Assembly: GCF_014851685.1 (NCBI RefSeq)
Contig: NZ_JACVAC010000001.1
Span: 124,001 to 188,000 of the forward strand
From: Pseudomonas sp. PDM05
GTDB taxonomy: Bacteria; Pseudomonadota; Gammaproteobacteria; Pseudomonadales; Pseudomonadaceae
Length of the DNA: 64,000 bases
Direction of reading: 5' to 3'
Shown piece after piece: positions 55,084-64,000 of the stretch. Under the pieces are notes generated by a model. It worked only from the letters and a program-made list of their open reading frames with translations. It was not told where the DNA came from and ran no database searches. The position numbers and the translations under genes were made by a program. Each line of letters starts with the position of its first letter. The stretch's first letter is position 1.

Positions 55084-57492
55084 TCAGTCGCGCATCTGCC
55101 CGGGGGCGATGATTTCACGCGAGCCGTTAGTGTTCATCGCGGTCACGACGCCGGCCATTTCCATGGCTTCGATCATGCGGGCGGCGCGGTTGTAGCCGAT
55201 TTTCAATTTACGCTGCACGGCAGAAATGGAGGCGCGGCGGCTTTCCAGTACAAAGGCCACGGCTTCGTCGTAGAGGGCGTCGGTTTCCGCATCGTCGTCA
55301 CCGCCACCGCCGCCGCTCTCGAAGCCGCTGCCGGCTTCTTCGACGCCGTTGAGGATGTCGTCGTTGTATTCCGGGGCGCCACGCAGTTTCCAGGCTTCCA
55401 CCACACGGTGCACTTCATCATCGGAGACAAAGGCGCCGTGTACACGGATCGGCAGACTGGTGCCCGGTGGCATGTAGAGCATGTCACCGTGGCCCAGCAG
55501 TTGTTCGGCGCCACCCTGGTCGATGATGGTCCGCGAGTCGATCTTGCTCGATACCTGGAACGCCATGCGCGTCGGGATGTTGGCCTTGATCAGACCGGTG
55601 ATCACATCCACCGACGGACGCTGGGTTGCAAGGATCAAGTGAATACCGGCCGCACGGGCTTTCTGGGCGATACGGGCGATGAGTTCTTCAACTTTCTTGC
55701 CGACGATCATCATCATGTCGGCAAATTCGTCGACCACCACCACGATGGTCGGCAGCTTGGTCAGCAGCGGTGCTTCGTCGTGGATGCTTTCGCGCTTGTA
55801 CAGCGGGTCGGCCAGCGGAGTGCCGGCGTCCTGGGCTTCCTTGACCTTGGCGTTGAAGCCCGACAGGTTACGCACGCCCATCTTCGCCATCAGCTTGTAG
55901 CGGCGCTCCATCTCGGCGACGCTCCAGCGCAGGGCATTGGCGGCGTCCTTCATGTCGGTGACAACCGGGCACAGCAGGTGCGGGATGCCCTCGTAGATCG
56001 ACAACTCCAACATCTTCGGGTCGATCATGATCAGCTTGGCGTCATCCGGGCCGGACTTGAACAGGATCGACAGGATCATCGCGTTCACACCCACCGACTT
56101 ACCCGAGCCGGTAGTACCGGCGACCAGCAGGTGCGGCATCTTCGCCAGGTCGGTGATCACCGGCTTGCCGCCGATGTCGTGGCCCAGGGCCAGGGTGACC
56201 GGCGACTTGAAGTTGTCGTATTCCGGCGTCGACAGCACTTCGGAGAAGCGCACGATCTGGCGGTCTTCGTTGGGAATCTCGATACCCACGGTGGTCTTGC
56301 CGGGAATCACCTCCACCACGCGGACGCTGGTCACGGCCAGGGAACGGGCCAGGTCTTTCGCCAGGTTGGAGATGCGGCTGACCTTGACGCCAGCGGCCGG
56401 CTGAATTTCGTAACGGGTAATGACGGGGCCGGGGTGGATCGAGTCCACCGTCACTTCGACGCCGAATTCCTTCAGTTTGATTTCCAGCAGATGGCCGACA
56501 GCAGCCAGCGACTCCGGGGAATAGTTGAGCTGTTTCTTTTCGGCCGGGTCGAGGATCGAGATCGGCGGCAAGGTGCCTTCGACGGCGCTGTCGACAAACA
56601 GCGGCGCCTGTTTCTCTTTCTGTACACGAGCGCTCGGCTCGGGGGCCTTGGTCGGCACTGGAGCGATCACCGGCGGCACCTGCTTCTCGCGGTCCGACAT
56701 GTGCTTGCTCAGGGCCTGTTCGCGCTCGATCAGGCGTTCCTTGACCTTGGCCTGCTCGCGGCGGTCAGGCGTGCTTGGCGCCACCACTTCGTTGACGCGT
56801 GTGTCCACCTCACGCAACTGGGCCACCATGCGCTTGCGCTCGACCCGGGCAGCCCACCAGCGATTGGCGGCGCCCTGGAACAGCTCCAGCAGGTCGAGAG
56901 TGATCTTGCCGGTCACATCCATCACCTTGAACCACGACAGGTCGGTGAACACCGTGAGGCCGAACAGAAACAGTGCGATAAACATCAGGGTGCTGCCCTG
57001 GATATTCAGGGTCTTGCGCGCCAGGTCACCGAGGCTTTCGCCCAGCGCCCCGCCCGCGCCCGCCGGCAGGCCGGTAGGCGCATGGAAATGGATATGCGCC
57101 AGCGCCGCGCCGGACAGCACCAGGAACACCAGGCCGATCAGGCGCCAGGAGAACAGCCAGCCGCTCCACTGCCACGGCTCGTGGCGCTGGCGGAAGATCT
57201 GCCAGGTCTTGATCGCCAGCAGCAATGGGAAGATATACGCGAAGTAACCCAGCACCATGAACAGGATGTCGGCGCTGTAGGAGCCGGCAGGTCCGCCGAA
57301 GTTCTGCACGTCGTCGATCTTGCTGTTGTGGCTCCAGCCCGGATCGTCCTTGCCATAGGTGAGCAAGGCCATCATCAGGAACAGGCACAGCGCGCCGATA
57401 GCGATCAGCGCGCCTTCCTTGAGGCGGTAATGCAGGTGCTGGCGCCAGGCCGGCACGACTGCTGCTTTGGGTGTTGCGGCGGATTTCTTCAA
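55084..57492 (-). CDS. ftsK: DNA translocase FtsK
   Basis: An 802-aa DNA translocase of the divisome. Four membrane segments lie in residues about 20-175, followed by a short linker, the ATPase motor (Walker [21 protein letters not shown] and Walker [15 protein letters not shown]) and the C-terminal gamma winged helix ([20 protein letters not shown]) that reads KOPS. I chose the TTG at 57492 because AGGA lies 11 nt upstream and homologues begin KKSxAxPK; a more upstream TTG adds 17 basic residues. The linker is shorter than in E. coli. Confidence 0.96.
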   Translation of the reverse strand: MKKSAATPKAAVVPAWRQHLHYRLKEGALIAIGALCLFLMMALLTYGKDDPGWSHNSKIDDVQNFGGPAGSYSADILFMVLGYFAYIFPLLLAIKTWQIFRQRHEPWQWSGWLFSWRLIGLVFLVLSGAALAHIHFHAPTGLPAGAGGALGESLGDLARKTLNIQGSTLMFIALFLFGLTVFTDLSWFKVMDVTGKITLDLLELFQGAANRWWAARVERKRMVAQLREVDTRVNEVVAPSTPDRREQAKVKERLIEREQALSKHMSDREKQVPPVIAPVPTKAPEPSARVQKEKQAPLFVDSAVEGTLPPISILDPAEKKQLNYSPESLAAVGHLLEIKLKEFGVEVTVDSIHPGPVITRYEIQPAAGVKVSRISNLAKDLARSLAVTSVRVVEVIPGKTTVGIEIPNEDRQIVRFSEVLSTPEYDNFKSPVTLALGHDIGGKPVITDLAKMPHLLVAGTTGSGKSVGVNAMILSILFKSGPDDAKLIMIDPKMLELSIYEGIPHLLCPVVTDMKDAANALRWSVAEMERRYKLMAKMGVRNLSGFNAKVKEAQDAGTPLADPLYKRESIHDEAPLLTKLPTIVVVVDEFADMMMIVGKKVEELIARIAQKARAAGIHLILATQRPSVDVITGLIKANIPTRMAFQVSSKIDSRTIIDQGGAEQLLGHGDMLYMPPGTSLPIRVHGAFVSDDEVHRVVEAWKLRGAPEYNDDILNGVEEAGSGFESGGGGGDDDAETDALYDEAVAFVLESRRASISAVQRKLKIGYNRAARMIEAMEMAGVVTAMNTNGSREIIAPGQMRD

Positions 57493-57990
57493 AACGGGTC
57501 TTTTCCTGCGCCTTTGGCGCGTCCATCTATTGAATGACTGCAACTACTGCCCAATCCGAGCAGCTGAAAAATGAACGAACGTCGTTGATTCTACGTTTAA
57601 CACTGGGTGATGGATCGATGAAACGGCGATAACGCCACAATGGCCGCATTGTACGGGTTTGTGTCCCCGATGCCACGCCCTTGCCCTTCCCCCAGCAGCA
57701 TAGACAATTGAAGTGTCACATCAGGGTCAATTTGAGCATGCATTGTCTTTGCTGACAAAGGCTTATGGGTTGTTTTTACCAATCAGCGCAAGCTTGGCAA
57801 ATGGCCTGCATGGCGCCGACCCGATTACGACCACATCCCCGGCAGAGAGTTGCAGAAACACCTGCTCACGCTAATCCCGACCGCCACCCGATTCGGGCTG
57901 GCCCTGGGGCGCTGCGTCGACAATAATCACCGCCACGTGCGGCAGGTTTCATACCTGCCACTCCCCTCCCCTTCCATAAGCCTGGATGTC
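57493..57990. other. Divergent ftsK-aat intergenic region
   Basis: About 500 nt with no gene that I can support. It should contain the promoters of ftsK and aat. A 7-bp hairpin GGCAGGT-TTCAT-ACCTGCC (57941..57959) lies 30 nt before the aat start, followed by a C-rich tract. The frame upstream of aat is open for 47 codons but lacks family sequence. Confidence 0.6.
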
Positions 57991-58674
57991 ATGCTGACCT
58001 GGTTGCAACGCGATTCCCTGACTTTCCCGCCATTGGCCAAGGCCATGCGCGAACCCAATGGCCTGCTGGCCGCCGGTGGAGACTTGTCGGCCGAACGGCT
58101 GGTGCAGGCCTATCGGCACGGTTGTTTTCCGTGGTTTTCGGATGGCCAGCCGATTCTCTGGTGGTCGCCGGACCCGCGCACGGTGATTTTCCCTGAAGAG
58201 CTGCATGTATCCCGCAGCCTGGGCAAACTGCTGCGCCAACAACGTTACACAGTGACCTTCGACCAGGACTTCGCCGCCGTGATCCAGGCCTGCGCGGCGC
58301 CGCGCGCCTATGCCGATGGCACCTGGATCACCCAAGGCATCCAGAGCGCCTACCTGGAGCTGCACAGGCGCGGTTACGCGCACTCGGTCGAGGTGTGGGA
58401 CGCTGGCGAACTGGTGGGCGGCCTGTACGGCCTGGCGATGGGGCAACTGTTCTTTGGCGAGTCCATGTTCAGTCGCGCCGACAATGCATCGAAGTTTGGC
58501 TTCGCCACGCTTACCCGGCAATTGCAGGCTTGGGGCTTTGTACTGATCGACTGCCAGATGCCCAACGATCACCTGCACAGCCTGGGCGCCCGCGCCATAC
58601 CGCGCAGTGAGTTCGCAGATTTCCTGCGCAACCACTTGGACCAACCCAACAGCGGACCCTGGGTGGTTTCCTAG
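57991..58674 (+). CDS. aat: Leucyl/phenylalanyl-tRNA-protein transferase
   Basis: A 227-aa N-end rule enzyme that adds Leu or Phe to N-terminal Arg or Lys. Family motifs: [40 protein letters not shown] and [19 protein letters not shown] with [12 protein letters not shown]. The ATG at 57991 gives [14 protein letters not shown] as in homologues. Confidence 0.97.
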   Translation: MLTWLQRDSLTFPPLAKAMREPNGLLAAGGDLSAERLVQAYRHGCFPWFSDGQPILWWSPDPRTVIFPEELHVSRSLGKLLRQQRYTVTFDQDFAAVIQACAAPRAYADGTWITQGIQSAYLELHRRGYAHSVEVWDAGELVGGLYGLAMGQLFFGESMFSRADNASKFGFATLTRQLQAWGFVLIDCQMPNDHLHSLGARAIPRSEFADFLRNHLDQPNSGPWVVS

Positions 58675-58730
58675 GCGACTTTCGCGCACGTGGCTTACAC
58701 TTGTTTCAAAGGCTATCCCGAGGGTTGATC

Positions 58731-59438
58731 ATGACCGAGCTGGCACGCTTGAAGTTCTATGCCACTCAAGCCCACTCTTGCAGCTACCTGCCCAACGAGC
58801 AGGCTACCACTCTGTTCCTCGACCCCAGTCAGCCGATGGACGTGCACGTGTACGCCGACCTTTCGGAAATGGGGTTTCGCCGCAGCGGTGATCATCTGTA
58901 CCGCCCCCATTGCCAGAACTGCAATGCCTGCGTACCTGCACGCATTCCTGTGGGGCAGTTTTTGCCGGATCGCAATCAGAAGCGCATCCTCAAGCGCAAT
59001 GCCGACCTGACGGTCACAGCGACCAAGCCGCGTTTCAGTGAAGAGTATTTTGATCTTTACCAACGCTACATCGAACAACGCCATGCCGACGGCGACATGT
59101 TTCCGCCCAGCCGCGACCAGTTTTCCACGTTCCTGGTGCGCGACCTGCCGTTTTCGCGTTTCTACGAGTTCCGCCTCGACGGCCAGCTGCTGGCTGTCGC
59201 CGTGACCGACCTGCTGCCTAACGGCCTCTCGGCGGTCTACACCTTCTACGAGCCGGCAGAAGAGCGCCGCAGCCTGGGGCGCTTTGCAATCCTGTGGCAA
59301 ATCGGCGAAGCCCTGCGCCTGGAACTGGAGGCGGTGTACCTCGGTTACTGGATCAAAAACTGCAAAAAGATGAACTACAAGACCCAATATCGCCCCATAG
59401 AACTGCTGATTAATCAAAGATGGGTCACGCTTAACTAG
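58731..59438 (+). CDS. bpt: Aspartate/glutamate leucyltransferase Bpt (Ate-type)
   Basis: A 235-aa transferase of the ATE1 fold. The Cys-rich N-terminal motif [18 protein letters not shown] and the C-terminal [20 protein letters not shown] are typical of bacterial Bpt, which adds Leu to N-terminal Asp or Glu. Together with Aat, ClpS and ClpA it completes the N-degron pathway. Confidence 0.96.
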
Positions 59439-59538
59439 AACCCCTTGGCTTAAACACCCTTTTTCGGGCACAATGCACGCCGCTTTTGCCTGGCGCAGTT
59501 GCACCGGGCCATTCACTGGATACCGAGGGCTTTACTGC

Positions 59539-59757
59539 ATGTCGAAAGAAGACAGCTTCGAAATGGAAGGCACTGTCGTCGACACCCTGCCCAACACCAT
59601 GTTTCGTGTGGAGTTGGAAAATGGGCACGTCGTAACCGCGCATATCTCCGGCAAGATGCGCAAGAACTACATTCGTATTCTTACCGGTGACAAAGTGCGC
59701 GTCGAGCTGACGCCCTATGACTTGAGCAAAGGGCGCATCACTTACCGCGCTCGCTAA
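59539..59757 (+). CDS. infA: Translation initiation factor IF-1
   Basis: A 72-aa S1-fold protein: [40 protein letters not shown] and ending GRITYRAR. Standard length and near-universal sequence; the upstream open frame is not part of it. Confidence 0.98.
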
Positions 59758-59770
59758 GCAAGTCAATACA

Positions 59771-59795
59771 AAACGCCCGGTTATGCCGGGCGTTT
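59771..59795 (+). terminator. infA terminator
   Basis: AAACGCCCGG-TTATG-CCGGGCGTTT with T-run; 10-bp stem just after the infA stop. Confidence 0.88.
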
Positions 59796-59800
59796 TTGTG

Positions 59801-59890
59801 TGCGAGCGGGCTTGCTCGCGAATGCGGCGGATCAGCCAATGAATCTGTTGACTGACACTGCGCATTCGCGAGCAAGCCCGTTCCCACATT
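59801..59890. repeat. REPIN between infA and clpA
   Basis: GCGAGCGGGCTTGCTCGCG near 59802 and CGCGAGCAAGCCCGTTCCC near 59867 flank a 40-nt spacer; inverted REP pair. Confidence 0.88.
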
Positions 59891-59915
59891 TGCTCCTCAT
59901 GGTTTTCAAGACAGC

Positions 59916-59941
59916 AAAAAGGCGCCTTTCGGCGCCTTTTT
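59916..59941. terminator. clpA terminator
   Basis: AAAAAGGCGCC-TTTC-GGCGCCTTTTT, an 11-bp stem with T-runs on both strands, 20 nt after the clpA stop. Confidence 0.88.
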
Positions 59942-59960
59942 GTTTTATTGCAGCTATCGA

Positions 59961-62231
59961 TCAGGCCATTTCAGCCGTGGTTTCGAACTCGAAGGTCAGC
60001 TCGCCATCCTTCAAGTCGATGTGCACCACACCGCCGTGGTCGGACAGTTCGCCGAACAGGATCTCTTCGGCCAACGGCCGTTTGATCTTGTCCTGGATCA
60101 GACGCGCCATCGGGCGTGCGCCCATTGCCGCGTCGTAGCCACCTTCGGCCAGCCAACTGCGCGCCGCATCGGTCACTTCCAACTGCACGCGCTTGTCTTC
60201 CAACTGCGCCTGCAACTCGGTAAGGAACTTGTCCACCACGCTTTTGATGACCTCGTGACTGAGGCGACCAAACTGGATAATGGTGTCCAGGCGGTTGCGG
60301 AACTCCGGCGTGAAGCTCTTCTTGATCACTTCCATCGCATCGGAAGAGTGATCCTGATGGCTGAAGCCGATCGAAGCCCGCGCGGCCGTTTCAGCACCGG
60401 CGTTGGTGGTCATGATCACGATCACGTTGCGGAAATCCGCCTTGCGCCCGTTGTTGTCGGTCAGGGTCCCGTGGTCCATGACCTGCAACAGCAGGTTGAA
60501 GACTTCCGGGTGGGCCTTTTCGATTTCATCGAGCAGCAATACGCAATGCGGTTGCTTGGTGATCGCTTCGGTCAACAGGCCGCCCTGGTCGAACCCGACA
60601 TAACCCGGCGGTGCACCGATCAAGCGCGACACGGTGTGACGCTCCATGTATTCGGACATGTCGAAACGCACCAGCTCGATCCCCATGGCCTTGGCCAACT
60701 GCCGCGCCGCTTCGGTCTTGCCGACGCCGGTAGGGCCGGCGAACAGGAACGAGCCAACCGGCTTGTCCGGCGACTTGAGGCCCGCACGGGACAACTTGAT
60801 CGCCGTGGACAGCGCGTCAATGGCAGCATCCTGGCCAAACACAGTGAGCTTGAGGTCGCGCTCCAGGTTACGCAGCAGCTCCTTGTCGGAACTGTTGACG
60901 TGCTTAGGCGGAATCCGCGCGATTTTCGCGACGATGTCCTCAACCTGAGCCACATCAATGCGCTTCACACGTTTCTCGACCGGTTGCAGGCGCTGATAGG
61001 CACCCGCCTCGTCGATCACATCGATAGCCTTGTCCGGCATGTGCCGATCATTGATGTAGCGCGACGCCAGTTCGGCCGCCGCACGCAGCGCCTCATCGGT
61101 GTATTCGATGCCGTGGTGCGCCTCGAAACGCCCCTTGAGCCCGCGCAGGATGCCAATGGTGTCTTCAACCGAAGGCTCGGACACGTCGACTTTCTGGAAG
61201 CGACGCGCCAGGGCGCGGTCTTTTTCGAAGATGCCGCGGAATTCCTGGAAGGTGGTCGAGCCGATGCAACGGATATCACCCGAGGACAGCAGCGGCTTGA
61301 GCAGGTTGGAGGCATCCATCACGCCACCCGACGCCGCACCGGCACCAATGATGGTGTGGATCTCATCGATGAACAGGATCGCTTGCGGGCGTTTCTTCAG
61401 TTCGCCGAGCAATGCCTTGAAACGCTTCTCGAAATCGCCACGGTACTTGGTCCCGGCGAGCAATGCGCCCAGGTCCAGGGAGTAGACGACGCTATTGGCC
61501 AGCAGGTCCGGCACCTGGTTATCGACGATACGCTTGGCCAGGCCCTCGGCAATCGCGGTTTTACCCACGCCCGCCTCGCCCACCAGCAACGGATTGTTCT
61601 TGCGACGACGCGCGAGGATCTGCGCTACGCGCTCGACTTCAAGCTCACGCCCCACCAGCGGATCGATCCGCCCCTGGCGCGCCAGTTCGTTGAGATTGCT
61701 GGCATAGGCATCCAGTGGATTGCCCGAAGAAGAAGACTCACCGCCCTCGTCGTCCTGCATATCCTGCTCACCCTCGGAATGATCGCCGTGCCCAGGCACC
61801 TTGGAGATACCGTGGGCGATGTAGTTGACGACATCAATACGGGCAACGCTCTGCTGCTTGAGCAGGAACACTGCCTGGCTTTCCTGTTCGCTGAAGATCG
61901 CCACAAGCACATTGGCGCCCGTGACCTCACGCTTACCGGAGCTCTGCACGTGGAAAACCGCACGCTGAAGCACCCGCTGGAAGCCCAGGGTCGGCTGGGT
62001 TTCACGGTCTTCATCGTGGACTGGAATAAGTGGCGTTGTGGAGTCGATAAACTCCTGCAGGTCATGCTTGAGTTTGTCGAGGTTGGCGCCGCACGCACGC
62101 AAGACGGTGGCGGCAGCTTCGTTATCCAAAAGTGCCAGCAGCAGGTGTTCGACGGTCATGAATTCATGACGTTTCGAACGAGCCTCCTTGAAGGCAAGAT
62201 TGAGGGTGACTTCGAGCTCGCGGTTTAACAT
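59961..62231 (-). CDS. clpA: ATP-dependent Clp protease ATP-binding subunit ClpA
   Basis: A 756-aa Hsp100 unfoldase: N-domain ([20 protein letters not shown]), first AAA with [15 protein letters not shown] and second AAA with [17 protein letters not shown]. It feeds substrates to ClpP; ClpS encoded next to it directs N-degrons to the N-domain. The ATG at 62231 lies 29 nt after clpS. Confidence 0.98.
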   Translation of the reverse strand: MLNRELEVTLNLAFKEARSKRHEFMTVEHLLLALLDNEAAATVLRACGANLDKLKHDLQEFIDSTTPLIPVHDEDRETQPTLGFQRVLQRAVFHVQSSGKREVTGANVLVAIFSEQESQAVFLLKQQSVARIDVVNYIAHGISKVPGHGDHSEGEQDMQDDEGGESSSSGNPLDAYASNLNELARQGRIDPLVGRELEVERVAQILARRRKNNPLLVGEAGVGKTAIAEGLAKRIVDNQVPDLLANSVVYSLDLGALLAGTKYRGDFEKRFKALLGELKKRPQAILFIDEIHTIIGAGAASGGVMDASNLLKPLLSSGDIRCIGSTTFQEFRGIFEKDRALARRFQKVDVSEPSVEDTIGILRGLKGRFEAHHGIEYTDEALRAAAELASRYINDRHMPDKAIDVIDEAGAYQRLQPVEKRVKRIDVAQVEDIVAKIARIPPKHVNSSDKELLRNLERDLKLTVFGQDAAIDALSTAIKLSRAGLKSPDKPVGSFLFAGPTGVGKTEAARQLAKAMGIELVRFDMSEYMERHTVSRLIGAPPGYVGFDQGGLLTEAITKQPHCVLLLDEIEKAHPEVFNLLLQVMDHGTLTDNNGRKADFRNVIVIMTTNAGAETAARASIGFSHQDHSSDAMEVIKKSFTPEFRNRLDTIIQFGRLSHEVIKSVVDKFLTELQAQLEDKRVQLEVTDAARSWLAEGGYDAAMGARPMARLIQDKIKRPLAEEILFGELSDHGGVVHIDLKDGELTFEFETTAEMA

Positions 62232-62260
62232 AGCTTCACCTCATACCCAAGTGGTCGGCG

Positions 62261-62629
62261 TTAACCGTCCTTCTCGATTTCACAGAGTAGCGGATGCTGG
62301 CTTTCCCTGGCGTACTGGTTGACCTGCATGGCCTTTGTCTCGGCGATGTCGCGGGTAAACACTCCACATACTGCCCGTCCTTCTGTATGAACGGCCAGCA
62401 TTACCTTGGTCGCCAACTCGCGGTTCAGGTTAAAAAACACCTCGAGCACTTCGACGACGAAATCCATCGGTGTGTAGTCATCATTGAACAAAACCACCTT
62501 GTACATCGGCGGCGCCTGTAGAGCAGGCTTGGCCTCCTGAACAGCAATGCCTGCAGAACCGTCGTCGTCATGTTCCTGATCCGGGCGATCCTGATTGAAT
62601 GTTAGTCGAATCTGGCTGTTTGCATGCAT
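62261..62629 (-). CDS. clpS: ClpS adaptor protein
   Basis: A 122-aa adaptor with the N-degron pocket residues in [20 protein letters not shown] and the His in [20 protein letters not shown]. It precedes clpA in the same direction and is divergent from cspD. Confidence 0.96.
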   Translation of the reverse strand: MHANSQIRLTFNQDRPDQEHDDDGSAGIAVQEAKPALQAPPMYKVVLFNDDYTPMDFVVEVLEVFFNLNRELATKVMLAVHTEGRAVCGVFTRDIAETKAMQVNQYARESQHPLLCEIEKDG

Positions 62630-62853
62630 GGAAAGAAAGGTTCGTCAGTGGTTCAAATACAGTGGTGGGGGCGACCTGTCAGAATTTCAACTCTGACCGA
62701 CTGGTCGCCTTGACTATCGGCAAATCGGTGTTACAACCAATAGAACCCACAGTGGGTAAAAAAGGTCCGCGCAGTCAACCTTATTTATTCGGGTTAGGAC
62801 GGATAAACTGGATGATACTCCAGTGATGGAGTCTGGTGCAGAGGGATATGGAG

Positions 62854-63120
62854 ATGGCAAGCGGTAAGGTCAAGTGGTTCAACAATGCCAAGGGATACGG
62901 CTTCGTCAACGAAGAGGGCAAGAGTGACGATCTTTTTGCCCATTACTCAGCAATCACCATGGAAGGTTATAAAACGCTGAAAGCCGGCCAACCTGTGAGT
63001 TTTGACATAATTCAAGGACCTAAAGGGCTGCACGCCGTAAACATCTCTGCGGTTACGGCGGATACCCCTGCAAAACCTGCAACAACCACGGCTCATAAAG
63101 AAAAGAAATTAACGGCCTAA
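62854..63120 (+). CDS. cspD: Cold-shock domain protein CspD
   Basis: An 88-aa protein: cold-shock domain with MASGKVKWFNNAKGYGFVNE (RNP-1) and LFAHYSAI (RNP-2), then a Thr/Ala/Lys-rich tail. In E. coli CspD binds single-stranded DNA and slows replication in stationary phase. The ATG at 62854 is preferred; a second ATG six nt upstream is possible. Confidence 0.94.
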   Translation: MASGKVKWFNNAKGYGFVNEEGKSDDLFAHYSAITMEGYKTLKAGQPVSFDIIQGPKGLHAVNISAVTADTPAKPATTTAHKEKKLTA

Positions 63121-63150
63121 CCGCCACTGAGCCTGGAGGTTGCAGTAAAA

Positions 63151-63187
63151 AAAACGGCCATCCCACTCAAACCGGGATGGCCGTTTT
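63151..63187. terminator. Bidirectional terminator between cspD and icd
   Basis: AAAACGGCCATCCC-ACTCAAACC-GGGATGGCCGTTTT, a 14-bp stem with A and T runs on both sides; ends the two convergent genes. Confidence 0.9.
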
Positions 63188-63202
63188 TTGTATGCCAGCC
63201 TT

Positions 63203-64000
63203 TTACATATGCGAAATCAACGCATCGCCAAAGCCCGACGACGACACCAACTTCGCCCCTTCCATCAAGCGCTCGAAATCATAGGTCACAGTCTTGGCCG
63301 AAATCGCACCATTGGTCCCCTTGATGATCAGGTCTGCCGCTTCCGTCCAGCCCATGTGGCGCAACATCATTTCCGCCGACAGGATCAGCGACCCCGGGTT
63401 GACCTGATCCTTGCCCGCGTACTTGGGCGCGGTGCCGTGGGTGGCTTCGAACATCGCCACGGTATCGGACAGGTTGGCGCCCGGCGCAATACCGATACCG
63501 CCCACCTCTGCCGCCAGGGCGTCGGACAAGTAATCGCCGTTCAGGTTAAGCGTGGCAATCACATCGTACTCAGCCGGGCGCAGCAGGATCTGCTGAAGCA
63601 TGGCGTCGGCAATGGCATCTTTAACCACGACATTCTTGCCAGTCTTTGGATTCTTGAACTGCATCCACGGGCCGCCATCGAGCAGCGTGGCACCAAACTC
63701 CTCAGCTGCCACTTCATAGGCCCACTCCTTGAAGGCCCCCTCGGTGAACTTCATGATGTTGCCTTTATGCACGATGGTCAGGGAGTCGCGGTCGTTATCC
63801 ACGACATACTGAAGCGCTTTACGCGCCAGACGCTTGGTGCCCTCTTTGGACACCGGCTTCACACCGATCCCGCAATCCTGGTCGAAACGGATCTTGGTAA
63901 CGCCCATTTCCTCCTTGAGGAACTTGATGACCTTGATCGCTTCCGGAGAACCGGCCTTCCACTCGATACCGGCGTAAATGTCCTCGGAGTTCTCGCGGAA
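63203..64000 (-). CDS. icd: Isocitrate dehydrogenase (NADP), C-terminal part; start outside window
   Basis: The visible 265 codons are the C-terminal two thirds of Icd. The segment [14 protein letters not shown] at the right edge contains the Ser that AceK phosphorylates in E. coli Icd. Also visible are [20 protein letters not shown], the [10 protein letters not shown] catalytic Asp region and [20 protein letters not shown]. It oxidises isocitrate to 2-oxoglutarate in the TCA cycle. An internal Met at 63907 is not the true start. Confidence 0.97.
   Translation of the reverse strand, partial: FRENSEDIYAGIEWKAGSPEAIKVIKFLKEEMGVTKIRFDQDCGIGVKPVSKEGTKRLARKALQYVVDNDRDSLTIVHKGNIMKFTEGAFKEWAYEVAAEEFGATLLDGGPWMQFKNPKTGKNVVVKDAIADAMLQQILLRPAEYDVIATLNLNGDYLSDALAAEVGGIGIAPGANLSDTVAMFEATHGTAPKYAGKDQVNPGSLILSAEMMLRHMGWTEAADLIIKGTNGAISAKTVTYDFERLMEGAKLVSSSGFGDALISHM

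Overview
The window is a piece of a Pseudomonas chromosome, most likely of the fluorescens group. The evidence is the high GC content, GacS next to ldhA, the cysG-serS-crcB-rarA-lolA-ftsK-aat-bpt-infA-clpA-clpS-cspD-icd gene order, and many short REP elements of the GTGGGAGCGGGCTTG type. Positions 1 to about 24,190 are the right-hand part of a temperate prophage inserted at the 3' end of a tRNA-Ser(UGA) gene. Positions 24,190 to 64,000 are host core genome.

Prophage. The integrase (23025..24074) sits next to the tRNA. Leftward of it, the plus-strand early operon (19795..24074) holds mostly small genes: an unknown 193-aa protein, an orphan KilAC domain, a PrtN-like activator, a membrane-anchored protein, an HD-domain phosphohydrolase and a DUF4224 protein. 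The immunity region follows: a LexA/CI-type repressor (plus) and a Cro-like gene (minus). Between repressor and early operon lies an AT-rich minus-strand cargo gene with an AbiTii-like N-terminus, a likely defence or superinfection gene. A 15-bp palindromic operator lies in the spacer of the rightward promoter (17851..17865). A 12/15 match lies in the spacer of the early-operon promoter (19741..19755), so one repressor probably controls both. From Cro, the minus-strand operon runs through a long structured intergenic region, CII-like regulator, zinc finger, Toprim/VapE primase-helicase and a Q-like late regulator. It then crosses a control region rich in GTAGGACA repeats and terminator-like hairpins, and continues to holin and virion genes.

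Virion genes. From terminase to position about 4,600 the order is lambda-like (Nu1, A, W, B, C, D, E, head-tail connector, Z, a U-position gene). From 4,595 leftward it is P2-like (baseplate V, W, J, I, tail fibre). The prophage is therefore a head/tail mosaic. Endolysin, sheath and tube genes are not seen and are presumably left of the window, with the other att site.

Host part. After a Bax-inhibitor-type membrane protein comes an envelope operon (comEC further upstream, exbB, exbD, lpxK, trm112, kdsB, ptp, murB). Next are an uncharacterised two-component system divergent from gacS, then ldhA and a run of small redox and envelope genes (TlpA-like, ArsC-like, WrbA), a glycosylase, ttcA, a Yip1-like protein, SprT and a CoA-transferase. 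The tusDCBE 2-thiouridine sulfur relay with a TrpD2-like gene follows, then a glutathionyl-hydroquinone reductase. The window closes with cysG-serS-crcB-rarA-lolA-ftsK, the N-end-rule set (aat, bpt, clpS, clpA) around infA, then cspD and the 3' part of icd.
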